Assembly: GCF_001303895.1 (NCBI RefSeq)
Contig: NZ_LJSD01000011.1
Location: forward strand, 756,409-820,408
DNA: 64,000 bases
From: Mesorhizobium sp. 1M-11
GTDB lineage: Bacteria; Pseudomonadota; Alphaproteobacteria; Rhizobiales; Rhizobiaceae
Reading direction: 5' to 3'
How positions within the stretch are numbered: the first letter of the stretch is position 1; every line of letters begins with the position of its first letter. Made by a program: the position numbers and the translations under genes. Below, piece after piece: positions 8,484 to 17,496 of the stretch. Below the pieces are notes generated by a model. That model saw nothing but the letters and a program-made list of their open reading frames with translations, made no database searches and was not told the DNA's origin.

Positions 8484-10055
8484 TCAGCCCGCCAACGTGC
8501 CGGGATCATCCACAAAGGAGCGTACCGTCTTGATGGCGCCGTCCAAGGCGACACCGTCAGCATCGGCAAGAGCGGCGTCGCGCAGGCGCCTCACCCAGTC
8601 CGCCGCATCGCCACGACCGCGCAGCATGGGCAGGCAGGCCAGCACCTTGTCGAATTTGGAATGGCCGCGCGCATGTGTGTCGGAATAGCCCTTGATCAGG
8701 CGCCGGCATTTCAGCACCTCGACCCCGAGCGCGTAGTCCCGCGCGTGTTCGGCTTCCGCAAGCTGCAGCCATTCGCGCATATGCGCCGCCTCGACCTTGT
8801 GCCGCAGCAGGCCGCGGCGCCAACGGCGCAGGCCGCCGATCGTCCACAACATGCCGAAGCCGAAGATCGTATCGGTGCGGATGCGGCGGCCACGATCGAT
8901 GAAGCGGTTGAACGCCTTCATCATATTGGGCCGTGCCTCCAAGGCAGCCCCGAGACCGGCCGGCATCAGGCCGACCATCTCCTCCATGCGCGGGTGGAAA
9001 TATTCAGTGGTCGCAAGGGTCTGGCTCTTGCCGAGATGCACTTCGTCGCGAACGCGCTGCGAGCGTCCCGGCCGGGTCTTCAGGTCGGCGACCCGGATGA
9101 TGTCGTCATAGACCATGGCGTTGGCGACATATTTCGCGGCCTCCCGCGAGAAGGCGTAGCCTTCGGCCTCCTTGTCCGCAGCCACGAGGCGCTCCAGCTC
9201 CGACAGGTAGTCTTCGCCATAGGCGAGATCGAGGAAGTCGACCACCTTGCGCAGACCGGGCTCGGCCAGCTCGCGAACCGGCTGCGGCAGTGCGGCAGTG
9301 CGGGCAGACAGGGCTTCCCATCCGCGCTGCAGCGACTTCGGCAGAACCGTGTCCCTGGTCTGCTTTGCTTTCGTGTCGGACGCAGCAACAGGTGCTTCGG
9401 CACCGGCAGCCCGATCATAAGCGAGCGCGAAGGCGGCAAGGCTGGCCTCGGTTCCCTTGCCACCTGCCCTGATGGTCGCTTCGAACTGCTCGCGCGAGAA
9501 AGGAAGCTCGCCAGAGCCGGCCAGCGCGCCGAACAGGCTTGCGGAGACCACGCTGCCGGCCTTCTTGGCCATTGTCTCCATGTCGAAGTGGATCAGCCGT
9601 TTGGCGGCCTCGCCGGCACGACGTGATACCGTGTCGGAATCGGCGCGGCCGTCGCCCGGCACGATCTTTTCCGACACCGCCAGCATGCGGTGGCTGGAAG
9701 CGATCAGCGTGGTGCGATCGGGCGTCACGAAACCGCGCAGCACAGCACGGCCGGCTTCCGCGAGTTCGGCGGCGACAAGGATGTCGACGTCACCCGGTGA
9801 AGGGCTGAGCGAGAGCACAGGACTGTCATTCGGCCGCTTCGGGTCACGCGGCAGCATCTCGACATAGTAGATCGTGGCGCCGGTGCGTTGGGCGACGCCG
9901 GCCACGGAAGTCGACTGAACGTGCCAGCCTGCGCGCTGCGCGACATCGGTCACCCAACCGCTCAGCACGCCGCCGCCCTGCCCGCCCACGGCCAGGATAC
10001 AGATCTTGATGATACGGCCGGTCGTATCCGGCCCTTCCGGCAGACCGAATTTCAT
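8484..10055 (-). CDS. iorB: Indolepyruvate/2-oxoacid:ferredoxin oxidoreductase, beta-type subunit
   Basis: The 523-residue protein starts with the gamma/beta 2-oxoacid oxidoreductase fold (ICILAVGGQGGGVLSGWV at residues 17-34, SVAGVAQRTGATIYYVEM following) and carries a long C-terminal extension (about residues 290-523) of the kind fused to IorB in many proteobacteria. The start overlaps the alpha-subunit stop by 4 bases, so translation is coupled. With the alpha subunit it would decarboxylate an aryl-2-oxoacid to the aryl-acyl-CoA and reduce ferredoxin, in the cytoplasm. IorB activity on indolepyruvate is family knowledge; the true substrate here is not known. Confidence 0.8.
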   Translation of the reverse strand: MKFGLPEGPDTTGRIIKICILAVGGQGGGVLSGWVTDVAQRAGWHVQSTSVAGVAQRTGATIYYVEMLPRDPKRPNDSPVLSLSPSPGDVDILVAAELAEAGRAVLRGFVTPDRTTLIASSHRMLAVSEKIVPGDGRADSDTVSRRAGEAAKRLIHFDMETMAKKAGSVVSASLFGALAGSGELPFSREQFEATIRAGGKGTEASLAAFALAYDRAAGAEAPVAASDTKAKQTRDTVLPKSLQRGWEALSARTAALPQPVRELAEPGLRKVVDFLDLAYGEDYLSELERLVAADKEAEGYAFSREAAKYVANAMVYDDIIRVADLKTRPGRSQRVRDEVHLGKSQTLATTEYFHPRMEEMVGLMPAGLGAALEARPNMMKAFNRFIDRGRRIRTDTIFGFGMLWTIGGLRRWRRGLLRHKVEAAHMREWLQLAEAEHARDYALGVEVLKCRRLIKGYSDTHARGHSKFDKVLACLPMLRGRGDAADWVRRLRDAALADADGVALDGAIKTVRSFVDDPGTLAG

Positions 10056-12205
10056 GCCGCGACGTCTCCAAACACCGGCCGGCCGCGTTCACGCCAGCCC
10101 TGCAGCGCGGCGATGACGCGCTGGCGCAGGCCGAACCAGAAACGATCCCAGCCCGTCGGGTTGGAAATCACATCGGCCTGGTAGAAGGACGGGCACAGCA
10201 CGGCGGCATCGGCCACCTCGCCGCAATTGCCGCAGCCGACGCAATTCTCGTCGATCGCTGCCACCGGATCGTCACGCAGCGGATCGTCGAGATGCTTGAC
10301 CGTCAGCGACGGACAGCCGGAGAGGCGCATGCAGGCGTGATCGCCGGTGCAGACATCCTCGTCGACGCCGAACTTGGTCTTCACCATGCGCTTGCCTTCG
10401 GCAATCGCCTTCTTCTTCAGCGGCGCCTCGCGGCGCTGGCGGTTGAGCATGCATTCGGACGAAGCGACGATGACCTTTGGTCCCTTCTCCTCCGTCGTCA
10501 GCGCCTCTTTCAGCGCGTCGCGCATCGTGCCGACATCATAGGTGCGCTCGATGTGACGCACCCAGTTCACCCCCATGCCCTTGATGGCATCGGTGATCGG
10601 ATGTTTGGTCGACTTGGTGCGGTTGGAGGCCCGCGAAGACAGGATGTCCTGACCGCCGGTCGCCGCCGAATAGTAGTTGTCCACGACCACGATCACGCCG
10701 TCGTTCTTGTTGAAGACAGCGTTGCCGATCGAGGAAGTCAGGCCGTTGTGCCAGAAACCGCCATCGCCGACGAAGGAGATGGACCGTCGCTTGGCCTCCG
10801 GTGAATTGAAGGCGGAAGCCGAAGCCGGGCCGAGGCCATACCCCATCGTCGTGGCGCCCAATTCGAAGGGCGGCATGATCGAGAACAGATGGCAGCCGAT
10901 GTCGGATGCGATGTGGTGTTTGCCGAGCTCCTGCTCGGCCAGTTTGGTCGCGGCGAAGATCGGCCGTTCCGGGCAGCCGATGCAGAAGCCCGGCGGGCGC
11001 ATCGGCACCGTCTTGGCGAGATCGTCGAAGATCGGCGGGGCCGGCACGTTGGGCGCGCGGATTTCCGGCGCCAGCAGGTCGCTGCCATGCTTGCGCATGA
11101 AGGCGCCGATGCCGGACAGCATGACGTCGCCGGAATACTCACCGGCCATCGGCAGCACGCCCTTGCCTTCCAGCTTCACCGAAGCGCCGGCCTTGTAGAG
11201 CATCGATCCCAGCGCCTGCTCGATGTAGTCGGGCTGACCTTCTTCCACGATCAGCACCGCATCCTTGTCGGCGCAGAAGGCGACAAGGTCGTCCTCGACC
11301 AGAGGATAGGTGACGTTGAGCACGTGCAGCGGCACTTCCGTTTCGCCATAGACATCGGCAAGGCCGAGCCGCTGCAGTGCGCGGATGACACCGTTGTACA
11401 TGCCGCCCTGCATGATGATGCCGACCTTGCCGGAGCCGCCGAAGGTCTCATTGAGCTGGTGACGCTTGATGTAGTCGATCGCCGCCGGCAGGCGTTTGGA
11501 AATCTTTTCCTTCTCGTGCAGGAACGATGCGGGCGGCAGCACGATGCGCTGCGTGTCGCGGCGCGGATTTTCCAGCGCATCCGCCACGGTCATCGCAGGG
11601 CGGACATTGTCCTTGGCGATGAAGGAACCGTGCACATGGCAGCAGCGGATACGCACCTGCAGCATGACCGGCGTGTTGGAAGCTTCCGACAGTTCGAAAC
11701 CATGTTCGACTGCGGCAACAATCGACGGCAGGTTCGGACGCGGATCGAGCAGCCAGACCTGGCTCTTCATCGCGAAGGCGTGGCTGCGCTCCTGCATGAT
11801 GGAGGAACCTTCGCCGTAGTCCTCGCCGACGATGATCAGGGCCCCGCCGGTGACGCCGCCGGAAGCAAGATTAGCCAAAGCGTCGGAGGCGACGTTGGTG
11901 CCGACCGTCGATTTGAAGGTGGCGGCACCTCGGATCGGGTAATGCACGGAGGCGGCCAGCATGGCGGTGGCGGTGGCTTCCGAGGCGCTCGCCTCGAAAT
12001 GCACGCCGAGCTCGGCCAGGATTTCCTGCGAGTCCGCCAGCACGTCCATCAGATGACTGATCGGCGCGCCCTGGTAGCCGCCGACATATCCGACGCCGCA
12101 TTGCAGCAGCGCCTTGGTGATGGCCAGAATCCCTTCCCCGGTGAACTCCTCACCGGCTCCGAGTTTCAGCTTCTTCACCTCCTTGGCGAATGACCGTTCT
12201 GCCAT
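10052..12205 (-). CDS. iorA: Indolepyruvate/2-oxoacid:ferredoxin oxidoreductase, alpha-type subunit
   Basis: The 717-residue subunit has an N-terminal pyrimidine-binding region (GYVGGYQGAPISHLMDVL, FEASASEATATAML). A TPP-binding domain follows near residue 460-500 (CPERPIF, GDGGFWHNGLTSS, then a VVDN element). The C-terminus is ferredoxin-like with Cys clusters CTGDHAC and CVGCGNCG followed by VLCP. These are the parts of the TPP- and iron-sulfur-dependent IorA. The ATG at 12205 lies just after the VOC gene and the stop overlaps iorB. The iron-sulfur centres imply oxygen sensitivity, which is of note in a cluster that also has FAD oxidoreductases. Confidence 0.85.
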   Translation of the reverse strand: MAERSFAKEVKKLKLGAGEEFTGEGILAITKALLQCGVGYVGGYQGAPISHLMDVLADSQEILAELGVHFEASASEATATAMLAASVHYPIRGAATFKSTVGTNVASDALANLASGGVTGGALIIVGEDYGEGSSIMQERSHAFAMKSQVWLLDPRPNLPSIVAAVEHGFELSEASNTPVMLQVRIRCCHVHGSFIAKDNVRPAMTVADALENPRRDTQRIVLPPASFLHEKEKISKRLPAAIDYIKRHQLNETFGGSGKVGIIMQGGMYNGVIRALQRLGLADVYGETEVPLHVLNVTYPLVEDDLVAFCADKDAVLIVEEGQPDYIEQALGSMLYKAGASVKLEGKGVLPMAGEYSGDVMLSGIGAFMRKHGSDLLAPEIRAPNVPAPPIFDDLAKTVPMRPPGFCIGCPERPIFAATKLAEQELGKHHIASDIGCHLFSIMPPFELGATTMGYGLGPASASAFNSPEAKRRSISFVGDGGFWHNGLTSSIGNAVFNKNDGVIVVVDNYYSAATGGQDILSSRASNRTKSTKHPITDAIKGMGVNWVRHIERTYDVGTMRDALKEALTTEEKGPKVIVASSECMLNRQRREAPLKKKAIAEGKRMVKTKFGVDEDVCTGDHACMRLSGCPSLTVKHLDDPLRDDPVAAIDENCVGCGNCGEVADAAVLCPSFYQADVISNPTGWDRFWFGLRQRVIAALQGWRERGRPVFGDVAA

Positions 12206-12217
12206 GGCGAGCTTTCC

Positions 12218-12814
12218 TTATTTCGATGGGTCCGTGTTCGACCACAACACCGTGCCGCCGTTCTTCTCGTAGGCCATGCCTTTCGGGAACGAGATGGCCT
12301 CGAGTTGCAGGCCCCACGGCGCGAAGAAGTAGAGGATAGACTGGCCGGCGGCCGGACCTTCATTGACCGGCATCGGGCCCTTGAGCGTGCGGATGCCCTT
12401 GGCGGTCAGATATTTCGCCGCCGCATCAATGTCGTCGACATAGAAGGCGATGTGATGGCCGCCATTGTCGGAATTGCGTGGCCGTACATCCTTCTTGTCG
12501 GGCGCGCTGTAGTCGAACAGCTCGATGTTCGAACCGGACTGGCAGCGCAGCAGGGTGATCTCGTTGATCACAGCGCGGGGGTCCACGTCGACAAGATCCT
12601 TCATGAAGTCGCCCTTGTCGTCACGAAACGGACCGAAGCTCGTCGCCTTCTGGCACCCCATCACGTCGACGAAGAAGCTTTCGGCCACCTTGATGTCCGG
12701 TACTGTCAGGCCGATGTGATTGATGCCGCGAACCCCGGGCATCGGCTCGGCCATGACATGCGCCGGCCAGAGCACGGCGGCGAAGGCGGTTGCGATCAGG
12801 AAATTCTTGCTCAT
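12218..12814 (-). CDS. Exported VOC (glyoxalase/bleomycin-resistance) family protein
   Basis: The 198-residue protein has a clear Sec signal peptide (hydrophobic FLIATAFAAVLW, cleavage probably after HVMA near residue 22). A vicinal-oxygen-chelate domain follows: INHIGLTVPDI with the first metal His, FFVDVMGCQ, a central GGHHIAFYVDDIDAA strand with a second His, and LEAISFP with a Glu near the end. A periplasmic VOC protein directly upstream of a cytoplasmic oxidoreductase is unusual. It may be a metal-dependent isomerase, dioxygenase or binding protein acting on the substrate before uptake. It is 62 bases downstream of the MarR gene and 12 bases upstream of iorA. Confidence 0.8.
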   Translation of the reverse strand: MSKNFLIATAFAAVLWPAHVMAEPMPGVRGINHIGLTVPDIKVAESFFVDVMGCQKATSFGPFRDDKGDFMKDLVDVDPRAVINEITLLRCQSGSNIELFDYSAPDKKDVRPRNSDNGGHHIAFYVDDIDAAAKYLTAKGIRTLKGPMPVNEGPAAGQSILYFFAPWGLQLEAISFPKGMAYEKNGGTVLWSNTDPSK

Positions 12815-12876
12815 CTCGGTCCTCGGATCGACGCTTGGCTGGAATTTTATGGCTTCAAATCATGTGGTTGGCTTGG

Positions 12877-13362
12877 TCAGAACTCATGCTTGCGCACGTT
12901 GAGCAGGATCTTCTGCAAGGTCGCCACGAAGGCAGCGTGCTCGGCCGCGTCGATGCCCGCGAACATGTGATTGTAGGTATGGCGCATGGTCGGCCACAGC
13001 GTCTCGAAAGCGGCGCGGCCAGCCTCGGTGATGGAGATGCGCGTGGCGCGGCTGTCTTCCGGATCAGCGGTGCGGCGCACCAGCCCGTCCGCTTCCAGCG
13101 CGTCGAGTGCGCGGCTCAAGGTCGACTGTTCGGTGATGGCGTAAACGGCCAGTCGGCTGATGGCGAGGTTGTCGATCACCGACAACACGGCCAGCGCCCG
13201 CATCTTCGGCGTGGTCAGGCCGAGCTTGGCGAGGTCTTCGCGCAGCGAGGCATTGTAGCGCCCCATGATGCGGTTCATCAGATAGGGCGCGAATTGCTGC
13301 AGCCCGATCTCCCCGAGCCGTGGGCCTTCGGTATCGTCACCTATGATCGTGCGTTCGTTCAC
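12877..13362 (-). CDS. MarR-family transcriptional regulator
   Basis: The 161-residue regulator has a MarR core (LGLTTPKMRALAVLSVIDNLAISRLAVYAITEQSTLSRALDALEAD is the helix-turn-helix region in pieces, and DPEDSRATRISIT is the wing). The start is GTG at 13362: AAGGAG lies 6 bases upstream, and the GTG overlaps the stop of the FAD oxidoreductase gene (GTGA). A longer reading to 13812 runs antiparallel-frame through that gene and is rejected. It sits within the operon cyclase-FAD oxidoreductase-MarR-VOC-iorAB. The palindrome at 15834 in the divergent promoter region is a candidate target. Confidence 0.85.
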   Translation of the reverse strand: MNERTIIGDDTEGPRLGEIGLQQFAPYLMNRIMGRYNASLREDLAKLGLTTPKMRALAVLSVIDNLAISRLAVYAITEQSTLSRALDALEADGLVRRTADPEDSRATRISITEAGRAAFETLWPTMRHTYNHMFAGIDAAEHAAFVATLQKILLNVRKHEF

Positions 13363-14924
13363 CGGAACTCCTTGGTCACGAGGAAGCCCGACCCGCCGCC
13401 GAGGCCTGGACCCGGATGGGTCGAGGCGCCGATATGATAAAGGGATTTGACCGCGCTGCGGTGGTTGACCGACCCTGCGAATGGCCGCCAAACGAAGAAC
13501 TGGTCGATGGTGCAGGCGCCGCCATAGGGATCGCCGCCGACCAGGTTGATGTTCATCGCTTCGAGATCGGCCGGCGAATAGGCGCGCCGCGCCAGCACCG
13601 TCTCGCGGAACCCTTCGATGTGGTTGGCCAGGATCGCCTCGAGGCGGTCGGCAAATGCCTCGCGCGTCGCTTCGTCCCATGCGCCTTGCGTAGCAACCTC
13701 GCCCGCCGCATCGCCCTTGATCGTGCGCGGCGCGTCGGGAACCTGAATCCAGAGGATCGCCTTGCCTTCCGGGCACCGTGACGGATCGAGCGAGGCCGGC
13801 TGCCCGACGCACATGGTCGGTGTCGCCGGCAGCATGCCGCGGGTCGCTTCATTGTGCGATTTGGAGACGGCGTCGATGCCGTCGGTGAGATGGATGAGCG
13901 CCACCTTCTCCAGGCCCTCGGTGCGCCAGCGCGGTGCGCGGTCGAGCGCGTAGTGGAGCTGGAAATTGCCACGGCCGTGACGATAAGCACGCGTCGCATC
14001 CTTTGCCGGAGACGGAGCGTCCGGCCCGAGCAGACGCCCATAAAGCTGGCCCGGCGCAACGGAAGCGATGACGGATTTCGAAGCCTCGACCTCTTCCCCG
14101 CCGGCAAGCCGGACACCGGCGGCCTTGCCGTCACGAACCAGGATGCGCTCGACATCGGCGCTTGTCCTGATGGTGCCGCCTTGTTCTTCAATCAGTGCGC
14201 GGAAAGCATCGACCGCCTTGCCGGCACCGCCCTTGACGATGGGGGCGCCGGCCGCTTCCAGCGCAAAGGCGATGACCTTGCCCATCTGGGCGGAATAGGT
14301 GTCTTCCGGCGACAGCCCGCAATGCAGCGCCCAGGGCGCATGCAAGGCCTGGATCTGCGGCGACTTGTAGCTTGTTTCCAGCCAGCCGCGTGCGGGCGCC
14401 AGGGCGCCGCCGAAATAGTCGACAAGGCCGCGCAGGCCGCGCCGCCAGGCCTCGCGCGCCAGCAATTTCGCGGTGGCGAAGCTCCACAATTGACCGCCCA
14501 GCAGCCCGAATAGCAGTTCGGCGCTGGCTTCGATCGAACCGACATCGGCGGCATGGCGATCGCCGTCGCCCGACGACAGACCGTTGAAGGTCTTCACATT
14601 GGTTCCACGATCCGTGGTCAGCACGACGCTCGACCCGTCGGGACGCAGCGCTGCGGTCGGATGCGGCGTATGACAGAATTCAAGCCCGTGACGGGCGAGA
14701 TCCTGACCGAGCGCGCCGTGGGCAGGCCCGGTCAGGAAAAGAACGAAAGTGGCCGCCATCACGTCATGCGTGAAGCTCGGAAGCGTCGCCTCGGCGCTGA
14801 ACATGCAGCCGCCGAGACGCTGCTCGCGCTCCAGGAGCAGCACCCGCGCGCCCGATTTGGACAGCATCGCCGCCGCTACCAGCCCGTTGATGCCGCTGCC
14901 GATGATGATGTGATCGTAGGCCAC
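13359..14924 (-). CDS. FAD-dependent oxidoreductase, phytoene-desaturase-like (CrtI fold)
   Basis: The 521-residue flavoprotein opens with the dinucleotide-binding motif IIGSGINGLVAAAM and closes with the second FAD contact GPGLGGGSGFLVTKEF, as in CrtI/amine-oxidase-related proteins. It shares NLVGGD, an FxWRP/FLFRP element and the C-terminal glycine motif with the divergent gene at 15872-17440, so the two are paralogs. Such enzymes oxidise C-C or C-N bonds, and a carotenoid role is not suggested here because no crt genes are present. It is 16 bases downstream of the cyclase gene and overlaps the MarR start. Confidence 0.8.
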   Translation of the reverse strand: MAYDHIIIGSGINGLVAAAMLSKSGARVLLLEREQRLGGCMFSAEATLPSFTHDVMAATFVLFLTGPAHGALGQDLARHGLEFCHTPHPTAALRPDGSSVVLTTDRGTNVKTFNGLSSGDGDRHAADVGSIEASAELLFGLLGGQLWSFATAKLLAREAWRRGLRGLVDYFGGALAPARGWLETSYKSPQIQALHAPWALHCGLSPEDTYSAQMGKVIAFALEAAGAPIVKGGAGKAVDAFRALIEEQGGTIRTSADVERILVRDGKAAGVRLAGGEEVEASKSVIASVAPGQLYGRLLGPDAPSPAKDATRAYRHGRGNFQLHYALDRAPRWRTEGLEKVALIHLTDGIDAVSKSHNEATRGMLPATPTMCVGQPASLDPSRCPEGKAILWIQVPDAPRTIKGDAAGEVATQGAWDEATREAFADRLEAILANHIEGFRETVLARRAYSPADLEAMNINLVGGDPYGGACTIDQFFVWRPFAGSVNHRSAVKSLYHIGASTHPGPGLGGGSGFLVTKEFR

Positions 14925-14940
14925 GGTGATCAGTTCCCGA

Positions 14941-15732
14941 TCAGGCGCGAGGAACCAGCGCCATCGCGCGCACCGGGCTACCGGTGCCCTTGACGATCTT
15001 CAGCGGCGCGGCGATCAGGATGGCGCCCTTGGCCGGCAGCTTGTCGAGATTGCACAGGCTGGCCAGACCATAACGGTTGGCCTTGTGCATCAGGTTGTGC
15101 GCCGGGAATGGCGGGGTCATGCCGCCGGCGGCACCCGCATCGGTACCGATGCACTGCGTGCCCCAGCCGATCGCGCCGCGCTCGATGATGTATTCGATGC
15201 AGTCGACCGTCGGTCCCGGCGAATGCGGGCCGTTGGCATCGGCGTTCAGGTAGGAAGCCTCGGAACCGTTGCGCTTGTCCCAGTCGCTGCGCATCACCAC
15301 CCACTCGCCCTTGCCGATGGCGCCGTGCTTGGCTTCCCAGGCCTTCACGCCTTCCGCGGTGAGCAGAAAGTCGTTGTCGGCAGCGGACTCGGCCGAGCAG
15401 TCGATCACATTGACCGGTGCAACATAGTTACGAACCGGAATCGTGTCCGTGTAGCCGTCTGAATATTCCTTGCCGGTGATCCAGTGATGCGGCGCATCGA
15501 AATGCGTGCCGGAATGCTCACCGATCTTCAGCCAGTTCCAGGCCCAGAACGGACCATTCTTGTCGTATTCCGAGATGGTGTGGATCTCGATCTTGGGCGT
15601 GTCCACCGCGAAGTCCGGCGGCAGCTTGAGAAGCGGGGTATCGGGCCCGAGCGGCGCCGACAGGTCGACGACGTCCACCTGTCCACTCACCAGAAGCTCG
15701 GCCAGGCTGGCGAGCGCGTTTGCAGCGGTCAT
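14941..15732 (-). CDS. Cyclase-family metal-dependent hydrolase (isatin hydrolase/kynurenine formamidase-like)
   Basis: The 263-residue protein carries the signature HSGTHFDAPHHW near residue 83, with His, His and Asp metal ligands of the PF04199-type cyclase fold, and later SPGPTVDCIEYI and CIGTDAGAAGG elements. Known members hydrolyse isatin to isatinate or N-formylkynurenine to kynurenine; others act on unrelated amides. The start at 15732 is fixed by AGGAGG 7 bases upstream, against a 10-codon longer reading. It is the first gene of the leftward operon. Given the anthraniloyl-CoA-type enzyme 12 kb away, an indole-ring or cyclic-imide substrate is attractive but unproven. Confidence 0.8.
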   Translation of the reverse strand: MTAANALASLAELLVSGQVDVVDLSAPLGPDTPLLKLPPDFAVDTPKIEIHTISEYDKNGPFWAWNWLKIGEHSGTHFDAPHHWITGKEYSDGYTDTIPVRNYVAPVNVIDCSAESAADNDFLLTAEGVKAWEAKHGAIGKGEWVVMRSDWDKRNGSEASYLNADANGPHSPGPTVDCIEYIIERGAIGWGTQCIGTDAGAAGGMTPPFPAHNLMHKANRYGLASLCNLDKLPAKGAILIAAPLKIVKGTGSPVRAMALVPRA

Positions 15733-15833
15733 GTTCAATCCTCCTGATTGCGTGTTCTTCATTCTTTTGACCGGCCACCAGGCAATCGCGGCGGCTCCGG
15801 TTTTTCCCGAAGATCAGGCTAGACGAGTTTAGA

Positions 15834-15843
15834 TGCATATGCA
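15834..15843. promoter_or_regulatory. Palindrome in divergent promoter region, candidate MarR operator
   Basis: TGCATATGCA is a perfect 10-bp palindrome midway between the divergent cyclase (start 15732) and FAD oxidoreductase (start 15872) genes, in an AT-rich patch. On the minus strand TTGCAT overlaps it and could be a -35 with TAGCCT 17 bases on. MarR dimers bind such short palindromes and repress by covering promoter elements. The MarR gene at 12877 is in the same operon. Confidence 0.4.
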
Positions 15844-15871
15844 AATATCATTTTAAGGGTGAACTAATTCC

Positions 15872-17440
15872 ATGACCAAATATGACGCCATTTTCATTGG
15901 CGCGGGACACAACGCACTTGCCTGTGCGACGCATCTCGCCAAACGCGGCTGGAAGGTCGGGCTGTTCGAAGCCGCCGACCGTCCTGGCGGTGCCGTCAAG
16001 ACGCTCGAACTGACCGAGCCTGGCTTCCGCCACGACCTTGCAGCCATGAACCTCAGCCTGTTCGCAGGCTCAGCATTCAATAGGGTTTACGGCGCCGAAC
16101 TGGCGCAACGCGGGCTGGAATTCGCGCCGGTGCAAGACTGTTTCGCCTCGGTGTTCCCGGACGGCCGCTGGGTGGGCGTGTCCACCGATCTGGCAACGAC
16201 CGCAGCCCGCATCCGCGCTTTTTCGGCACGCGACGGGGAGACCTGGGAGACACTGGTCAAGGCCTTTCCAGTACGGGCGGAACGGATCTTCTCGATCCTC
16301 GGCAGCTCGATGAAAAAGCGTGCACTTGCACGTATCCTGTTTTCGCTGCTGCGCAAGGAGGGCCTCGCCGGCACACTCGATCTCGGCCGTTTCCTGCTCT
16401 CCTCGCCACGCGCCTGGCTGGACGAGACGTTTGAAAGCAGTGAAGTGAAAGCGCTGCTTGGCGCATGGGGCATGCACCTGGATTTCGCGCCTGATATCGC
16501 CGGCGGCGCCGTCTTCCCCTACCTCGAAGGCATGGCCAACCAGAGCTTCGGCATGGTGCTGGGCAAAGGCGGCGCGGATACCATCATCAAGGCTCTGACG
16601 GCCATGGTCCAAGCCCATGGCGGCACCCTCGAGTGCAACGCCCGCGTCGAGCGCGTCGTCACGGCCGGCGGCCGGGCAACCGGTGTGGTGCTGGCGGACG
16701 GGCGTCACATCGAGGCCAGCCGCGCCGTCATCGCAACTGTTTCGCCGAAAGCCCTGGCCGGGCTGTTGCCTGAAGGCTCCGGCAATGCCGGCTTCGACCA
16801 GAAGATGCGGAATTTCCGCCATGCGCCCGGCACCATGATGATCCACCTGGCGGTGGATTCATTGCCGGACTGGGCCGACCCTGCCCTGCAGCGCTTCGCC
16901 TATGTGCATGTCGCCCCGTCGCTGGACGTCATGGCGCGCGCCTATCAGGAAGCGCAGGCCGGCCTGCTGCCGGCCGAACCGGTGATCGTGGTCGGCCAGC
17001 CGACAGCGGTCGATCCGGTCCGCGCCCCGGACGGCAAGCACATATTGTGGCTGCAGACACGCGTCGTGCCGGCCGAGATCAAGGGTGACGCGGCGGGCAT
17101 CATTGAGGACAGCGACTGGGCAACGGTGCGCGAGGCCTATGCAGACCGCGCGATCGCCATCATCGAACGTTACGCGCCGGGCCTTTCCGCCAGGATCATC
17201 AAACGCACGGTGGTGAGCCCGCTCGATCTCGAAAGCGGCAACGCCAATCTGGTCGGCGGCGACCAGATCTGCGGCAGCCATCATCTTTCGCAGAACTTCC
17301 TGTTCCGGCCGGCGCCGGGTTTGGCCGACTGGAGCACGCCGGTACGCAATTTTCATCTGGCCGGTGCTGCGACCTGGCCGGGCGCAGGCGTCGGCGCAGG
17401 TTCGGGCTTTCTGCTCGCGCAGCAACTGGCAGGCAGCTGA
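15872..17440 (+). CDS. FAD-dependent oxidoreductase, paralog of the 13359-14924 product
   Basis: The 522-residue flavoprotein begins IGAGHNALACATHLAKRG (FAD ADP-binding motif) and ends GAGVGAGSGFLLAQQL (second FAD motif). It has the same length and block order as its divergent paralog, including SPLDLE...NLVGGD and an FLFRP element. It starts the rightward operon that continues with RidA and the peptide-type importer. A flavin amine oxidase or desaturase acting on an imported amine or amide would release an imine, which suits the adjacent RidA gene. Reaction and substrate are not known. Confidence 0.8.
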   Translation: MTKYDAIFIGAGHNALACATHLAKRGWKVGLFEAADRPGGAVKTLELTEPGFRHDLAAMNLSLFAGSAFNRVYGAELAQRGLEFAPVQDCFASVFPDGRWVGVSTDLATTAARIRAFSARDGETWETLVKAFPVRAERIFSILGSSMKKRALARILFSLLRKEGLAGTLDLGRFLLSSPRAWLDETFESSEVKALLGAWGMHLDFAPDIAGGAVFPYLEGMANQSFGMVLGKGGADTIIKALTAMVQAHGGTLECNARVERVVTAGGRATGVVLADGRHIEASRAVIATVSPKALAGLLPEGSGNAGFDQKMRNFRHAPGTMMIHLAVDSLPDWADPALQRFAYVHVAPSLDVMARAYQEAQAGLLPAEPVIVVGQPTAVDPVRAPDGKHILWLQTRVVPAEIKGDAAGIIEDSDWATVREAYADRAIAIIERYAPGLSARIIKRTVVSPLDLESGNANLVGGDQICGSHHLSQNFLFRPAPGLADWSTPVRNFHLAGAATWPGAGVGAGSGFLLAQQLAGS

Positions 17441-17457
17441 GCAAAATCTGCAAACAA

Positions 17458-17476
17458 AGCCCGCGGCGAGCGGGCT
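17458..17476 (+). other. mRNA stem-loop between FAD oxidoreductase and ridA-like genes
   Basis: AGCCCGC pairs with GCGGGCT around a 5-base loop, 18 bases after the oxidoreductase stop. No T-run follows, so it is more likely an intercistronic stabilising or processing hairpin than a terminator. Confidence 0.5.
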
Positions 17477-17496
17477 CCAGAGGTGGGAGGACCAAT

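Noticed and set aside
13363..13812. N-terminal extension of the MarR gene at 12877 to give 311 residues
   Set aside because: The extension is an out-of-frame reading of the FAD oxidoreductase gene; the GTG at 13362 has a proper ribosome-binding site and GTGA overlap.
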